The position numbers and the translations under genes are program-made. Positions 9,349 through 19,300 of a DNA stretch of 64,000 nt are shown one piece after another. The number at the start of each line of letters is the position of its first letter. Within the stretch, counting starts at the first letter, position 1. Source of the stretch: Azospirillum brasilense. GTDB lineage: Bacteria; Pseudomonadota; Alphaproteobacteria; Azospirillales; Azospirillaceae. Location of the stretch: positions 372,001 through 436,000 of the forward strand of contig NZ_CP012914.1 of assembly GCF_001315015.1 (NCBI RefSeq), read 5' to 3'. The notes under the pieces are model-generated. The model was not told the origin of the DNA. It worked only from the letters and a program-made list of their open reading frames with translations, and did no database searches.

Positions 9349-9360
9349 TAGGTACCTATT
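9347..9360. promoter_or_regulatory. Perfect 14-bp palindrome in an AT-rich tract
   Basis: AATAGGTACCTATT is a perfect palindrome that touches the inverted repeat next to the Rep gene. The following ~60 bp are strongly AT-rich, unlike the island around it, as expected of a promoter or DNA-unwinding region of an origin. Confidence 0.5.
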
Positions 9361-9667
9361 TAATATATTACTTATAACCCATTATTGTATGTAATAAAAT
9401 CCCTGCGTTTATCGAGGAAATTACGCGGAAAGTGACCGTGATATCGGGGAGGGATTTTTCCGCGAATTAACTTGTTGCATTTCCAAAAAGCGTAGATCAC
9501 TTGAAGTGGCGACGTCCTTGAGCGCCAAGGAACACGCCTTTTGCGCAACAGCTCAGCGCAAGCGGGCGCTTTCGCGCCCGCCCGTCGTGGCTTAGTCACT
9601 TGGCAGCGGCTTGGCTACGGCTTGCGACATCGGGCAGTGGCCCTGCCCAACCTCGAACAAAGGCAGT
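9361..9667. other. AT-rich probable promoter/origin region
   Basis: This 307-bp stretch starts AT-rich (to about 9480) and then returns to high GC. A 75-codon minus-strand frame starting with GTG (9372-9599) is present but has no ribosome site or recognisable similarity, so it is not called. The region probably supplies the Rep promoter and perhaps a replication origin. A hairpin at 9562-9581 is listed separately. Confidence 0.4.
9562..9581 (-). terminator. Hairpin, possible terminator of the 9668-9934 gene
   Basis: GCGGGCGC and GCGCCCGC form a perfect 8-bp stem with a TTTC loop, 87 bases beyond the stop of the minus-strand membrane-protein gene. No T-run follows, so termination function is uncertain. 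Confidence 0.4.
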
Positions 9668-9934
9668 TCAAGCCGCATCTTTCAGCCGCCCCTCCCGGTC
9701 GGCGGACGGGATGATCTCTGCCGAGTCTTTCCGGTGCAGCGACACGACGACGCCGACGATGGCGCAGGCCAAGCCGGTAACCGCCGCCGTCCCGAGAATG
9801 TTGGCGACGCTTTTACCGACCAGGACGGCGCTTACCGCCCCGCAGACGGCACCGACACCGCCCAGGGCTGCGATGGTTTTCGGTTCGACGCCATAGCTGG
9901 ATGGTCTCTTCAAGGTTCCATTGTCTTCAGTCAT
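9668..9934 (-). CDS. Small two-helix membrane protein, hypothetical
   Basis: An 88-residue protein with two hydrophobic segments, about residues 20-42 (TIAALGGVGAVCGAVSAVLV) and 46-66 (ANILGTAAVTGLACAIVGVV), separated by a short lysine-containing turn, then a charged tail. Glycine and alanine spacing suggests tight helix packing. The ATG at 9934 is preceded by a purine-rich stretch (GAGGAATCGAGA). Small membrane proteins in islands can be holin-like, effectors or element maintenance proteins; none of these can be chosen from sequence. Confidence 0.6.
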   Translation of the reverse strand: MTEDNGTLKRPSSYGVEPKTIAALGGVGAVCGAVSAVLVGKSVANILGTAAVTGLACAIVGVVVSLHRKDSAEIIPSADREGRLKDAA

Positions 9935-10164
9935 GGTTCTCGATTCCTCATTGCAGGCGGAGCGAAAGCGAGTCGGCGCTCCGGTGAGTTCTGCTTGCTG
10001 CGGGGAGCCCAGCGGCTGCTGGCGCCACCGGAAGCACTGCTCGTGCCTTTCAATGCACGGAGATGCCATCGTCGGCACCAGGGCAGACGCGCGGCGCGGT
10101 TCTGCGGCGCCGTGGATACCGATTGTCGAGGCGGATACGCGGCGCCCGCCATACAACGGGGCGC

Positions 10165-10500
10165 TCAGGCGTCGCCGGCGTACTGCGTGACTGTGATCGT
10201 CAGCAGACGGTAGCTGGTGTCCGGATCGGGGGTGTCGACCAGCGCCGGCAATTGATCGTCCGTCGGCACGGTGAGACTCCACGCCAGCTTGAGGCGGCCG
10301 TGCAAGATGACGCCGGCAATGTTGGCGGTGGCGAAGCCGGCGGCGCAGAACTGGGCGTGGTCGGCGAGCTTGTGCAGAGCGGCGGGCAGGCTGGTGTCGG
10401 CAACGGTGAGCACGCCGCTAACCAGCCAGACGGTGGGGCCGCGGCCGGCGGACGGACGGCGGGCGGTGGTGGGGGTGGGCCGGGGCGGTTCCTCGGTCAT
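10165..10500 (-). CDS. Hypothetical protein, 111 residues
   Basis: The protein starts with a proline-rich tail (about 25 residues), then a compact domain of alternating hydrophobic strands (TVWLVSGVLTVADT, NIAGVILHGRLKLAWSL, YRLLTITVTQ). AGGA lies eight bases before the ATG at 10500. No family recognised. It lies divergent from the frameshifted gene at 10764. Confidence 0.5.
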   Translation of the reverse strand: MTEEPPRPTPTTARRPSAGRGPTVWLVSGVLTVADTSLPAALHKLADHAQFCAAGFATANIAGVILHGRLKLAWSLTVPTDDQLPALVDTPDPDTSYRLLTITVTQYAGDA

Positions 10501-10763
10501 GGGGCAGTCCTGCGGTGGTGGAGGGAGGCGCCGTCTGCGCATGCGGTCTGGACCCTCCCGCGAGGTGGGCGGCGATGGTCGCGAGGTAGTGGGATGTGAC
10601 GGCGGGCGAGGGCGCGCGGGCGTCGTGCTCGGCAAACACCGCATATCGAGCCGCTGTCCTCCTGGCGGTAATATATGCCCAAGATGGCTTGAGCAGCACC
10701 GGAGGGAGAGGCACGGCATGGCGGAGATGCGCGCTGCCACTCTGGCCGCTGTGCGCCTCGTCG

Positions 10764-11421
10764 ATGGAGTGCCATCTGCTGCGCTTCCTTGGCCGGCACC
10801 GGCGGTTGCTCGATGAGCTCGTTTGCGCGGCGATCGGGGCGGAGCGTGTCGTGTGGCTCGACCAACCATTCGATGCCTCCCGCACGTGGGGCGATGGCGA
10901 ATGGCAAGGGCTCGACTTCCTGCCCAAGGATTCCACCACGCGCACGGCCTGGACCGGCCTCTGGCCGCCGCGGGGCAGCCAACCCACTTGGGACGCCATC
11001 GGCCATGCGACGCACGACGGCGTTGAGGAATGGCTGCTGGTCGAGGCCAAGGCCAACCTCGAGGATCTGCGCAACTCCTTGCCGGGCCAGCCCGCAGGGT
11101 GGGCGCCCGATGATCGAGCGGGCGCTTGACCGCGTGAAGCGGGAGCTCGGTGTGCCGCACGACCGAGATTGGCTCACCGGGCACTACCAGCTCTGCAACC
11201 GCGTGGCCGTCCTCCATGCCCTTATGGAACACGGCGTTGCGGCGCGCCTGCTGTTCATCCACTTCGTCAGCGACCGCGGTGGGCCTGGCCGGACCTGCCC
11301 CGGCTCCGCCGCGGAATGGGCGGAAGCGCTGGCCGCCCAGGATGCGCACGTCGGTCTGCCCGCCGGCCATCCGCTCGACGATCGGATTCACCGCCTGTTT
11401 CTGGAGGTGGCGCCGCGCTGA
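10764..11421 (+). pseudogene. Frameshifted hypothetical protein with EAK motif
   Basis: The first frame (10764 to about 11097) gives a protein-like sequence ending in EEWLLVEAKANLEDLRNS, and the next frame (about 11104 to 11421) continues it with ERALDRVKRELGVPHDRDW, a segment with NRVAVLHALMEHGVAARLLF and a natural stop. One extra base in the tract GGGTGGG at 11097-11103 explains the break. EAK preceded by hydrophobic residues could be the half-site of a PD-(D/E)xK nuclease fold. Without the frameshift the product would be about 218 residues. Either the gene is decayed or there is a sequencing error. Confidence 0.6.
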
Positions 11422-11466
11422 GGCAAACGGGGCGCGCCAAAACCGCCTGAGAACGACGTGAATGCT

Positions 11467-11805
11467 TCAGGCGCGGTGCCGCGGCGAGCGACACGGTTGG
11501 CCGGCGAGCGCGAGGGCCACGTCGTCCACGGGAATACCGGCGTGCGCCAGCGGTCTGCGCAGCGCGCTACCGAGGTCGGCGCGCGCATCGCCGCTCACCA
11601 CGATGGCGAAGGCGTGCGCCGCCGGGTACGCGTTGCTGACGAAGGCCGCCGCTTCGGGCTCGAGCGCCGGAGCCACCCACAGCGCCGAGGATTGGATGGA
11701 GGATGTACCGGCCGTTCCATGGGGCTTATCGTCTTGCTCCAAGCAATCGTTGCAGGTGCCCCGCCCGGTGTTGTGCCATTGTGATCGTTGATTTGTCGCC
11801 TTCAT
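11467..11805 (-). CDS. Hypothetical protein, weakly supported
   Basis: A 112-residue open frame. The second half (AFVSNAYPAAHAFAIVVSGD and HAGIPVDDVALALAGQPC) has a believable composition, while the first 40 residues are low in structure. No ribosome site is clear at 11805 and no family is recognised. Competing plus-strand frames look worse. Confidence 0.35.
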   Translation of the reverse strand: MKATNQRSQWHNTGRGTCNDCLEQDDKPHGTAGTSSIQSSALWVAPALEPEAAAFVSNAYPAAHAFAIVVSGDARADLGSALRRPLAHAGIPVDDVALALAGQPCRSPRHRA

Positions 11806-12125
11806 GCGGGTGGTCTCGCCTCTTTCGGAAGGAAGGCGCTCCCGCTGCAAGCGCTTTCTTGCGCTCACACACGCCAAGGCGGCGCGTCGCCGAACTAGGC
11901 CATCGGAGCAATCCCCGACCAACAAGTTTAGGCTCAAGGTGCGCTTGCTTTGAGAAAGTTATCAGGCCTAAGCTCTCGCATTCGTTGTGTAGCGCAAGGT
12001 GTTCACCCACAATGAGCAACTTCCAGACACGGACGGTCGGCTTTGTCCTCTCTCCAACGCAAACCGCCTAAGCGCGGACATTGATCTCAGCTGCCTCAGC
12101 TCGCAGGCGGGAGAAACGCTAGCCA
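11806..12125 (+). other. Leader region of the Hsp70/helicase module
   Basis: This 320-bp gap precedes a six-gene plus-strand run and must contain its promoter. I saw no strong -35/-10 pair and no repeat. GGGAGAAA about twelve bases before the ATG at 12126 is a plausible ribosome site. Confidence 0.35.
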
Positions 12126-13274
12126 ATGCCAACCCTGGGCTGGATCGTCGACGATGCGGTCGACTTCGAGAACGCTGCGCACCCGCTGGTGGTTGGCGCG
12201 CGTGAGCCGCCCGCCTTCGCCTGCCCATTCTGCGCGGCCAGCTTTCCGTCCGAGCGGCGACGTTCCGAACACATCAGTTTAGAGCACCCGATCGAGCGTC
12301 CGCTCCTGTTCGTTCGCGGGCGCTTGGCCCCCTCGTCGGTCACGCTACGGCAGCGCTGTGCGGCCGGCGACTTGGCCGTCGAGAACTGCACGCGGATACG
12401 TCTGCGCAGGAACGGCGAATGGGAGCCGGTTGCCGCAATCGATGCCGCGCTCGCCCGCATCGCCGCCAGCCGTGATGGGCATTTCCAGCTTGAGCTCGAA
12501 AACGGCCGCCGCGCCGACGGTGCATCGGCGCCCGCCCGCTACACGGTGAGCGTGTTGATGGCCGAGGCTGCGGAACTTGACGCGGTCGACCGCTTGTTCC
12601 TGGAACGGCTTGCCGCCGACGACGTCACCGTGGCCGATGTCACTCGGTTTGGCGACGCACTGCCCCGCGATCGCGCGGCTCGCGAGTACGGCAGCGCTCT
12701 TGCGGACTACGTTCTGGGAACGCTCATCAAGGACCAAGGGCGGCCGAGCGGGGTCACGCTGCCGTTCGAGCGTTTTGCGGAAAAGTACAAGTCGGCGCTG
12801 GCGGTGCTGCACGAGCTCGACCGCTCCGTTGCCGCGACGGTAACGGCCTGCATTCGCTTCAACCTCAATCAATTTGAGGGGGATGCCGTTCGGTCGAACG
12901 TGCCGGTGCTCGATGCCGCCTTCGCCGCGCTGGCCGCTCTCGCCCGCGACCAGGCGGCGCTGCCCACACGGCCTCACTGCCCAGGGGGACGGCGCATCGC
13001 CTCTTGCCCGATCGACCGGTTGACGGACGAGGTGCTCGATGCCTTCGAAGCGCTGGGAACGCACGCGCCTCGGCACCGGAGGCAGGCGTTGATCGAACGC
13101 GCCGAGAGCGGTTTGCTCTCCAGCCAAGATCGGTCGAAACTGCTGGCATTCTCCGCGGTGTTCAGCGTACAGGCCGGTGATGCGGATCTGAGCCGCCGGG
13201 CGCTGCGAATGCTCGCCAACGACGGCTCTTTTGCGCGCTGGGCCAACCGTCAATTGAGAGAGCTTGAGCCATGA
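12126..13274 (+). CDS. Hypothetical protein with N-terminal C2H2-type finger; first gene of Hsp70 module
   Basis: A 382-residue protein. Residues 33-54 form a C2H2-like zinc site (C33, C36, H49, H54 in ACPFCAASF...SEHISLEHP), suggesting nucleic-acid or protein binding. The rest is helical with no motif I recognise; regions around FLERLAADDVTVADVTRF and QALIERAESGLLSS look like protein-interaction helices. The stop overlaps the next ATG (ATGA, 13271-13274), so the product is probably made in step with the coiled-coil protein. As the first gene of a chaperone/helicase module it may be the substrate adaptor or sensor, which is inference. Confidence 0.75.
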   Translation: MPTLGWIVDDAVDFENAAHPLVVGAREPPAFACPFCAASFPSERRRSEHISLEHPIERPLLFVRGRLAPSSVTLRQRCAAGDLAVENCTRIRLRRNGEWEPVAAIDAALARIAASRDGHFQLELENGRRADGASAPARYTVSVLMAEAAELDAVDRLFLERLAADDVTVADVTRFGDALPRDRAAREYGSALADYVLGTLIKDQGRPSGVTLPFERFAEKYKSALAVLHELDRSVAATVTACIRFNLNQFEGDAVRSNVPVLDAAFAALAALARDQAALPTRPHCPGGRRIASCPIDRLTDEVLDAFEALGTHAPRHRRQALIERAESGLLSSQDRSKLLAFSAVFSVQAGDADLSRRALRMLANDGSFARWANRQLRELEP

Positions 13275-14329
13275 GCCATCCCGATATTGCAGCCGGGATT
13301 GTTGGGCAGGCAGCCGAACCGTCACAGGAAGCGCCAGCCGAAGGCAGCGCGCCGCCGATCCTGTCCTTGCACGACTATTTCCGCCAGGAGAAGCCGGCGG
13401 CGGGTCCCTTCCTGAGCGGGCTGCGCAAAGCAAAGCCGAAGGGGTTCGAGCCCGACGACGTGCAAGCCGCGCTTCGCACGCTGCCAGAGACCGACCCCGA
13501 ATTTCAGAAATGCTTTGGGCTTGCGCAACGGGCGCTGGTCGAGAAGAGCAACAGCTTGGCGCACGCCTGCTTCCAGTTTGTTGGTCAAGCGGTGCGCCAG
13601 CGTCTGGCAGCCGAGTTCAATTTGGATATCGACCTCGAGACGCCGGCCCCCGACGTTTTCCAGGCTGTGGCTTATGCCGTCAAGCCGGCGCTCGCCGACA
13701 AAAAGCTGGAAAAGCGCGCCATGGCGCTGCTGCTCGCGGCGGCGCTGTGGCTGTTCCGCACGCGCCAGCTCGACTACGCGCACGTCATCACCACGCTGCG
13801 TGAGCTGGTGCAGCCGCCGGACAACACGAAGCAGGATCCAACAGCGCGGCAGATTCAGCAGAACAATTACCGCTTCCTTGCGCAATTTGGATCGCGGGCT
13901 GCGACGTTGAAGGCGTTGGCCGATTTTATCGGCCCCTGGATCGCTCAGGCGCAGCACATGCGATCGGAAGCGGCCCGCCAAGAGCAAGCCGCATCGGCCT
14001 TACGACGGGACAAGGAGGCGCTCGAGCGGGCCCTTGCGGACGCGCAAGCGGACTTGGCCGCCAGCCGCGCCCGCCTCGCGGAAGCCGAATCCCGCGTCGC
14101 GTCGCTCGAGAAAGCGCTCGATGAGGAGCGGGTCGGCGGACGCCACCGGGTGACCCAGGTCAAAGCGGACATCCAGGGATTTCTGACGGCGCAAATCATG
14201 CCGCTCGTGGCGGACGCGGGGGAGGCGGCCTCCCTCAATCCACCGCGGGTTCACGTCGTTGCCGAGCGGGTCGAAACGATAGGCGATCGAATCGGGAGAA
14301 AGATCGAATGGCTCAAGTCTTCGGACTAG
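13271..14329 (+). CDS. Coiled-coil protein paired with Hsp70
   Basis: A 352-residue protein with a disordered start (residues 1-30), a helical core (about 60-210), then a long coiled coil at about 225-285 (EQAASALRRDKEALERALAD and similar heptads), ending in a short globular tail. The layout of a coiled coil beside an Hsp70 gene recalls GrpE-type nucleotide-exchange factors, but no GrpE signature was found. It overlaps the preceding gene by four bases and the Hsp70 gene by 22 bases, so the three are translationally coupled. Confidence 0.75.
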   Translation: MSHPDIAAGIVGQAAEPSQEAPAEGSAPPILSLHDYFRQEKPAAGPFLSGLRKAKPKGFEPDDVQAALRTLPETDPEFQKCFGLAQRALVEKSNSLAHACFQFVGQAVRQRLAAEFNLDIDLETPAPDVFQAVAYAVKPALADKKLEKRAMALLLAAALWLFRTRQLDYAHVITTLRELVQPPDNTKQDPTARQIQQNNYRFLAQFGSRAATLKALADFIGPWIAQAQHMRSEAARQEQAASALRRDKEALERALADAQADLAASRARLAEAESRVASLEKALDEERVGGRHRVTQVKADIQGFLTAQIMPLVADAGEAASLNPPRVHVVAERVETIGDRIGRKIEWLKSSD

Positions 14330-16179
14330 ATTTCGGCACCACCAACAGCCTTGCCGCGATCGTGCTGAACGACAGCGTGTCCGTGCTGACCGACCGCGAG
14401 ACCGATCGACCTCACCCGTCCGCGGTCTGGTATCACGGCGCCGAGGTTGTCGCGGGACGGCGCGCCAAAGACCAGCTGACGGAAATTGCCACGGGCGTGG
14501 TTGGTGATGTGGTGCGATCGCCGAAATCCTATCTCGGGACCGGAGCGGCGATTCACGTCGGCGGCGTAGCGCGCGAACCGTCCGACGTCGTTGCCGACAT
14601 CCTGCGGCACGTGCGCACCGATGCGACAAGCCTCCCCGGAATGAGGGACATGGGGTTCGACCGCGCGATCGTCACCATTCCGGTGAACATGAAAGGGGCC
14701 GCGCGACGCGAGCTGCGGGACGCGGCTTACAAGGCGGGCCTGCACATCGTCCAGTACGTCCACGAGCCGCTGGCCGCTCTGTACGGCCATCTCCGCTCCC
14801 AATCGTCCTTCAAACAAAAGCTGGCCGAACTGGAAGGCCGCTACGTGCTGGTGTTCGATTGGGGCGGCGGGACGCTCGACCTTACGCTGGTCAAGCTCGT
14901 CGGCGGGACGCTGGTGCAGATCCAGAACATGGGCGACAACACCATCGGCGGCGACCGCTTCGACGAACGCCTCGTCAACCATGTGAAAGACCGGCATGCG
15001 AACGTTTACCGACTTGCCAGCTGGCCCAGCCAAATGCCGAACGCGGAGGCGCAACTCATCGGGCAGTGCGAGCTCGCCAAAATCCGGTTGTCGGAGCGCC
15101 ATTCGGCGACCGTGTTTATGGCCAACTTCTTGCGCTCCGACGGCCCGGAGCGCACGCTGGACCTGGCGGTTGGCCGCGAGGAATTGGAAGGGCTGACGCG
15201 CGACCTTGTCGATCAGGGCATGGCCAACATCGACCGCCTGCTCGCTTCGGCGAACGTTCCCGAAGCCGCGGTCGCCCTCTGCCTCGCCACCGGCGGCGTG
15301 GTGCAAATGCCGGCGATCCGAAACCGCCTGACCGAGAAGTTCGGCCTCGCCCGCGTGCCCACCATCGGGAACGGCGACCGTGTCATCGCGGAAGGGGCGG
15401 CGTGGATCGCCCACGATGGGCTGCGCCTATGCCTCGCTAAGCCGTTCGAGGTCTTGCACGCCGACGACACCTACGTGCCGGTCATCCACGAGGGCACGTT
15501 CCTGCCGCTGGAAAATCAGACTCATCCGTACGAACTGGGCCTGTACTGCGTCGACCCGCGCGACGGGCTGGCGAAACTGCAGTTCACCCGCCCGCAATGG
15601 CCGGGGCGGTGTCAGCCGGCCGACCCGCGGCACGTCTACACAAGCCTTGCGCTCGGCGTCGACGCGACCGCTCGACCGCTTTTCGAGCGGCTGGAACTCA
15701 GCGTGAAAGTCGATCACGACCTGATCGTCACGGCGCGTGCGCGTTCAACGTTGCGCGGCGACGAGCGGGCGGTCGAGATCCATGACCTTGAGTTCGGCTT
15801 GGCCGCCGACCAAACGCGCACCAACGGCGTCCGAACGCAGGACCGCGATTCTGGAAGCCCCCGACCGCGCGGCAGCGGCGGCGCCGTGCGGCTGCGCTCG
15901 AACATCGCCCGCAACCAGGATGCCTGGGACCTCGTGCCGGGCGAAATCGTCGAGCGGTATCGGTCCAGCTATCTGGACAAGCGCCTGAGCCCGCCTCAGC
16001 GGCAGGTTGAGGAAAGTATGTATTACAAGTCCTGTTCGATGTGCGGCAAGTCCACCTACGAGATCAATTCGCAGGGCTGCGCGCGCTGCCGCCAGCCATC
16101 GCCCGAGGAGGCTGCCGCAGCACGGGAGGCGCTGAACGCGGCGATAGCCCGGTCGGGAGGACCGGCGCCGCTCGCCTAG
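14308..16179 (+). CDS. Hsp70-family ATPase with C-terminal zinc ribbon
   Basis: Residues 1-370 form an Hsp70/actin-fold ATPase: phosphate-1 loop FGLDFGTTNS, phosphate-2 loop VFDWGGGTLDLTL, connecting region NTIGGDRFDERLV, and adenosine loop ATGGVVQMP. The C-terminal part is short and diverged compared with DnaK (623 residues in all) and ends in a zinc ribbon with C576, C579, C591 and C594 (CSMCGKSTYEINSQGCARC). That arrangement is unusual for a chaperone and suggests a client-specific Hsp70. GGAGAAAG precedes the ATG, which lies inside the preceding gene. Its genomic partners are helicases, not DnaJ/GrpE, so a role in loading or remodelling a DNA-processing complex is inferred. Confidence 0.85.
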   Translation: MAQVFGLDFGTTNSLAAIVLNDSVSVLTDRETDRPHPSAVWYHGAEVVAGRRAKDQLTEIATGVVGDVVRSPKSYLGTGAAIHVGGVAREPSDVVADILRHVRTDATSLPGMRDMGFDRAIVTIPVNMKGAARRELRDAAYKAGLHIVQYVHEPLAALYGHLRSQSSFKQKLAELEGRYVLVFDWGGGTLDLTLVKLVGGTLVQIQNMGDNTIGGDRFDERLVNHVKDRHANVYRLASWPSQMPNAEAQLIGQCELAKIRLSERHSATVFMANFLRSDGPERTLDLAVGREELEGLTRDLVDQGMANIDRLLASANVPEAAVALCLATGGVVQMPAIRNRLTEKFGLARVPTIGNGDRVIAEGAAWIAHDGLRLCLAKPFEVLHADDTYVPVIHEGTFLPLENQTHPYELGLYCVDPRDGLAKLQFTRPQWPGRCQPADPRHVYTSLALGVDATARPLFERLELSVKVDHDLIVTARARSTLRGDERAVEIHDLEFGLAADQTRTNGVRTQDRDSGSPRPRGSGGAVRLRSNIARNQDAWDLVPGEIVERYRSSYLDKRLSPPQRQVEESMYYKSCSMCGKSTYEINSQGCARCRQPSPEEAAAAREALNAAIARSGGPAPLA

Positions 16180-16306
16180 GCCGACGAATTGCAGGCGCTG
16201 TTCGGTCGACGGACCGAAGACCCGGTCCGCCGCCGCGCGCCCACATCCCCGGCGGCTCAACGCATGCTCGGCAAGCGGGCCGCCGATGTTGATTGGAAAC
16301 CACTCC

Positions 16307-19300
16307 ATGACGACTCATCTCACCGCCCGTTTGACGTGGCACGACACCGCATGGAACGGGCGCCTCTGCGCTAACCCGGACACCAACGCGGCTTGCATGG
16401 AGCACGAGCACGTGCGTGCGCTGCGTAGGCTCGACGTCGAAGCGCCGCACGCCGGTTGTGGGCTCGTCGACCTCAAGCGCGTCACTGGCTACCTTCCGCC
16501 TTGCCAGCGCGACGCGAACGCGTTCGGCGAAGACGCATACGTCATTTGTCACCAAGACCCTCTCGACGGTCGCAACCTGCCGAGCGTCGAGGAGGACGTA
16601 CCGGCGTTTTCGGTGTGCCCGACCCCGTACCGCTGGATGCTCGAGTCGAACTTCCGGGACATCTGCGAGGCGGAAAACCTGCTCATCCCAGCGCCCAAGA
16701 ATCCTTCCGCCACGTGGGTGCAAGAGGACACGCGCCAACGCCAACTGCTCGAGCGGTTCTGGGGCAAGCTTGAGAAGAACCGTTCGCTCGTCTTCTTCTA
16801 TTGCAACCGTGGCAACGCGGTTGACGACGAAGCCAACCGCCTGCTGGTCGGCGTGTCGCGCATCGCAGAGGTGGCAAACCCAACGTACTTCGGCCAGAGC
16901 AGCGCGTTTCCGGGCCGGTTTCCCGTGTGGTCGCGCCGCGTCACCCACCATTACCCCCGGGAGGGGGTTCGCATTCCGTACCAGGAATACCTCCATCGCG
17001 ATCTCGACGTTGACGGGATCGTCTGCCGGCCCCCCCGCGATCTGTCTCTTCCCTTCTCGTATGTCGCCGAACATCTCAGCGACGGCCAAGCCGTCTCGGC
17101 GCTGCTCGCCATCATGACCACAGTCGAGCGTCTGGAGGCCGACCGCAAAGCGGGGCGTGGCGTCGATGGTGACTGGGCGGGCGCGCTTGCCTGGCTCGAT
17201 GGCGCTCTCGACGAAGTCTGGTCCGGGCGCGGCGCCTACCCCGGCATCGGCGCCATGCTGCGCGCGCTCGGCTGCTCTCAAGGAATCGGGTACCACGCCA
17301 CCGTCCTGCGTCAGCTCGAGCGCAACGGCCGCGATCCTTGGCAACACGTGAAGGACCTGTTCGAAGGCCGCCGTCAGCCGGAGGCCGACTACGCGCACAG
17401 CCTGGCCGAAGCAATCCTCTGCTGGCGCAAGATGCCGAGCCGGCACAAGCTCATTGACCTGCTCGTGCGCTTCGAGCTGACGACCGACCAGATCGCGGAC
17501 ATCCTCAACGAGGATACGCGCAAGCAGCGCGGCATTCTCGCCACCAACGATGCCATTCTCGAGAACCCGTACCGCCTGTTCGAACAGGATTGCGGCACCA
17601 AGCGCAGCGCCCCGGTTAGCCTCGAAGTTATCGACCAGGGTATGCTGCCGGAGGGCGACGCCGCGCGTTTCCGCACGGACCCGCCGCTGCCGCCGCACGA
17701 CCACCGCCGCGTGCGCGCCACCATGGTCGCCGTGCTGCAGCGCGCCGCCAGCGCCGGCGACAGCCTGCTGCCCTTCCCCACGCTGGTGCAACGCGCTGCC
17801 AGCTTCTTTCCCGAGTCGCGCCGCTGCGCCGCCGATGCCGAAACGATCTGGAGCAGCGAGGACCGCACGTTTCACGAGCAGATCCTCTGGTTCCGCGACG
17901 CTCCCGCTCCCGAGTCGTGGAAGCGAGCCGACGCCGACGCGGCAGCGGACGGAGCGGACGACGAACTGGCCGAACTGCGCGAGGACCTCGGTGCCGCCAA
18001 GCCTACGGAGGGCGAGAGGCCGATCCTCCGCCTCGCGGCTCTCAAGAGCGTGCGGCGCTGGGAGCTCGAAATCGCCCAGGTGATCAAGAAGCAGGTGGGG
18101 GCGCTGGCCGACCTGCCGGCCGAGGGGCCGGACTGGCGGGCGCTGCTCACCGTGCCCGAGGAGGAGGGCGGATTCGGCGAGCCGCAGACTGGTCGAGAAC
18201 ACGCCGCGATCGACGAGAAGATCATGGCGCTCGAGGTGCTGTACCGCAACCGGCTCAGCGTGCTGACCGGCGGTGCGGGCACCGGCAAGACGTCCATCCT
18301 CAGGATCTTCCTGCGCACCCTGCGCGCGCTCGAGGGGCCACGCTCCACCCTGCTCGCCGCGCCGACCGGCAAGGCGCGCGTCAAGCTGCAGACCAGCACC
18401 GGCCGGCCGGCCGCGACTATCCACCAGGTGCTCAGCGATGCGGGCATGCTCGGCCCCAACTACCGCATCCTGGAAACCCCCGAGAAGGGCAAGTTGAGCT
18501 ACAACACGGTGGTGATCGACGAAAGCTCGATGCCGTCGGTGGAACTGCTCGCCGCGCTGTTCCGCGCCATCAACACCGGTGCGATTGCCCGCCTCATCTT
18601 CGTCGGCGACCCCTGCCAGCTGCCCCCGATTGGCCCTGGCCGGCCGTTCATCGACATGCTGCGCTGGCTGCGCCAGGCCCATCCGGGCTGCGTTGCGGAC
18701 CTGGGCACCTGCATGCGCACCGACGGGGCCGGAGGGATGGCCGTCGGGCTGCAACTGGCCAACGGGTACCGGGACGAGAGTCCGCCCGGCGACGACATGG
18801 TCATTTCCCGTGTCGCGCGCTCGTCCACCCACGGCGACCTGACGCTGATGACGTGGAACGACCACGGCAGCCTCCTGGCGAAGCTGGACGAGGCGTTCGC
18901 CATGCTCAACATCACGCCGGGAGACGCCAAGTCGTTCGACCGCTCGCTCGGCATAAGCGAGGAGGAATGGAAGCGCTCGGAGGCGTGGCAGATCATCTCG
19001 CCCACCCGCATCCACCCGTTCGGCACAGGCGAGATCAACCGCGTGGTGCAGGAGCGCTACCGCGGCAGGGAACTGACCAACGCCAACAACGCCAACCGCT
19101 GGCCGCGCGCGATGGGCGACCAGGGGATCGTGTTCCACGACAAGGTGATGCAGAGGGTCAACGAGCCGAAGTGGCTGCCGGAGGGCACGGAGGGCATGCG
19201 CTTCGTGGCAAACGGCGAAATCGGCATCGTCACGGCGGCGTGGAAGAAGAAGCCCGGGGAGGAGAAGGGCCAGGACAAGCTTCACGTCAACTTCTCGACG

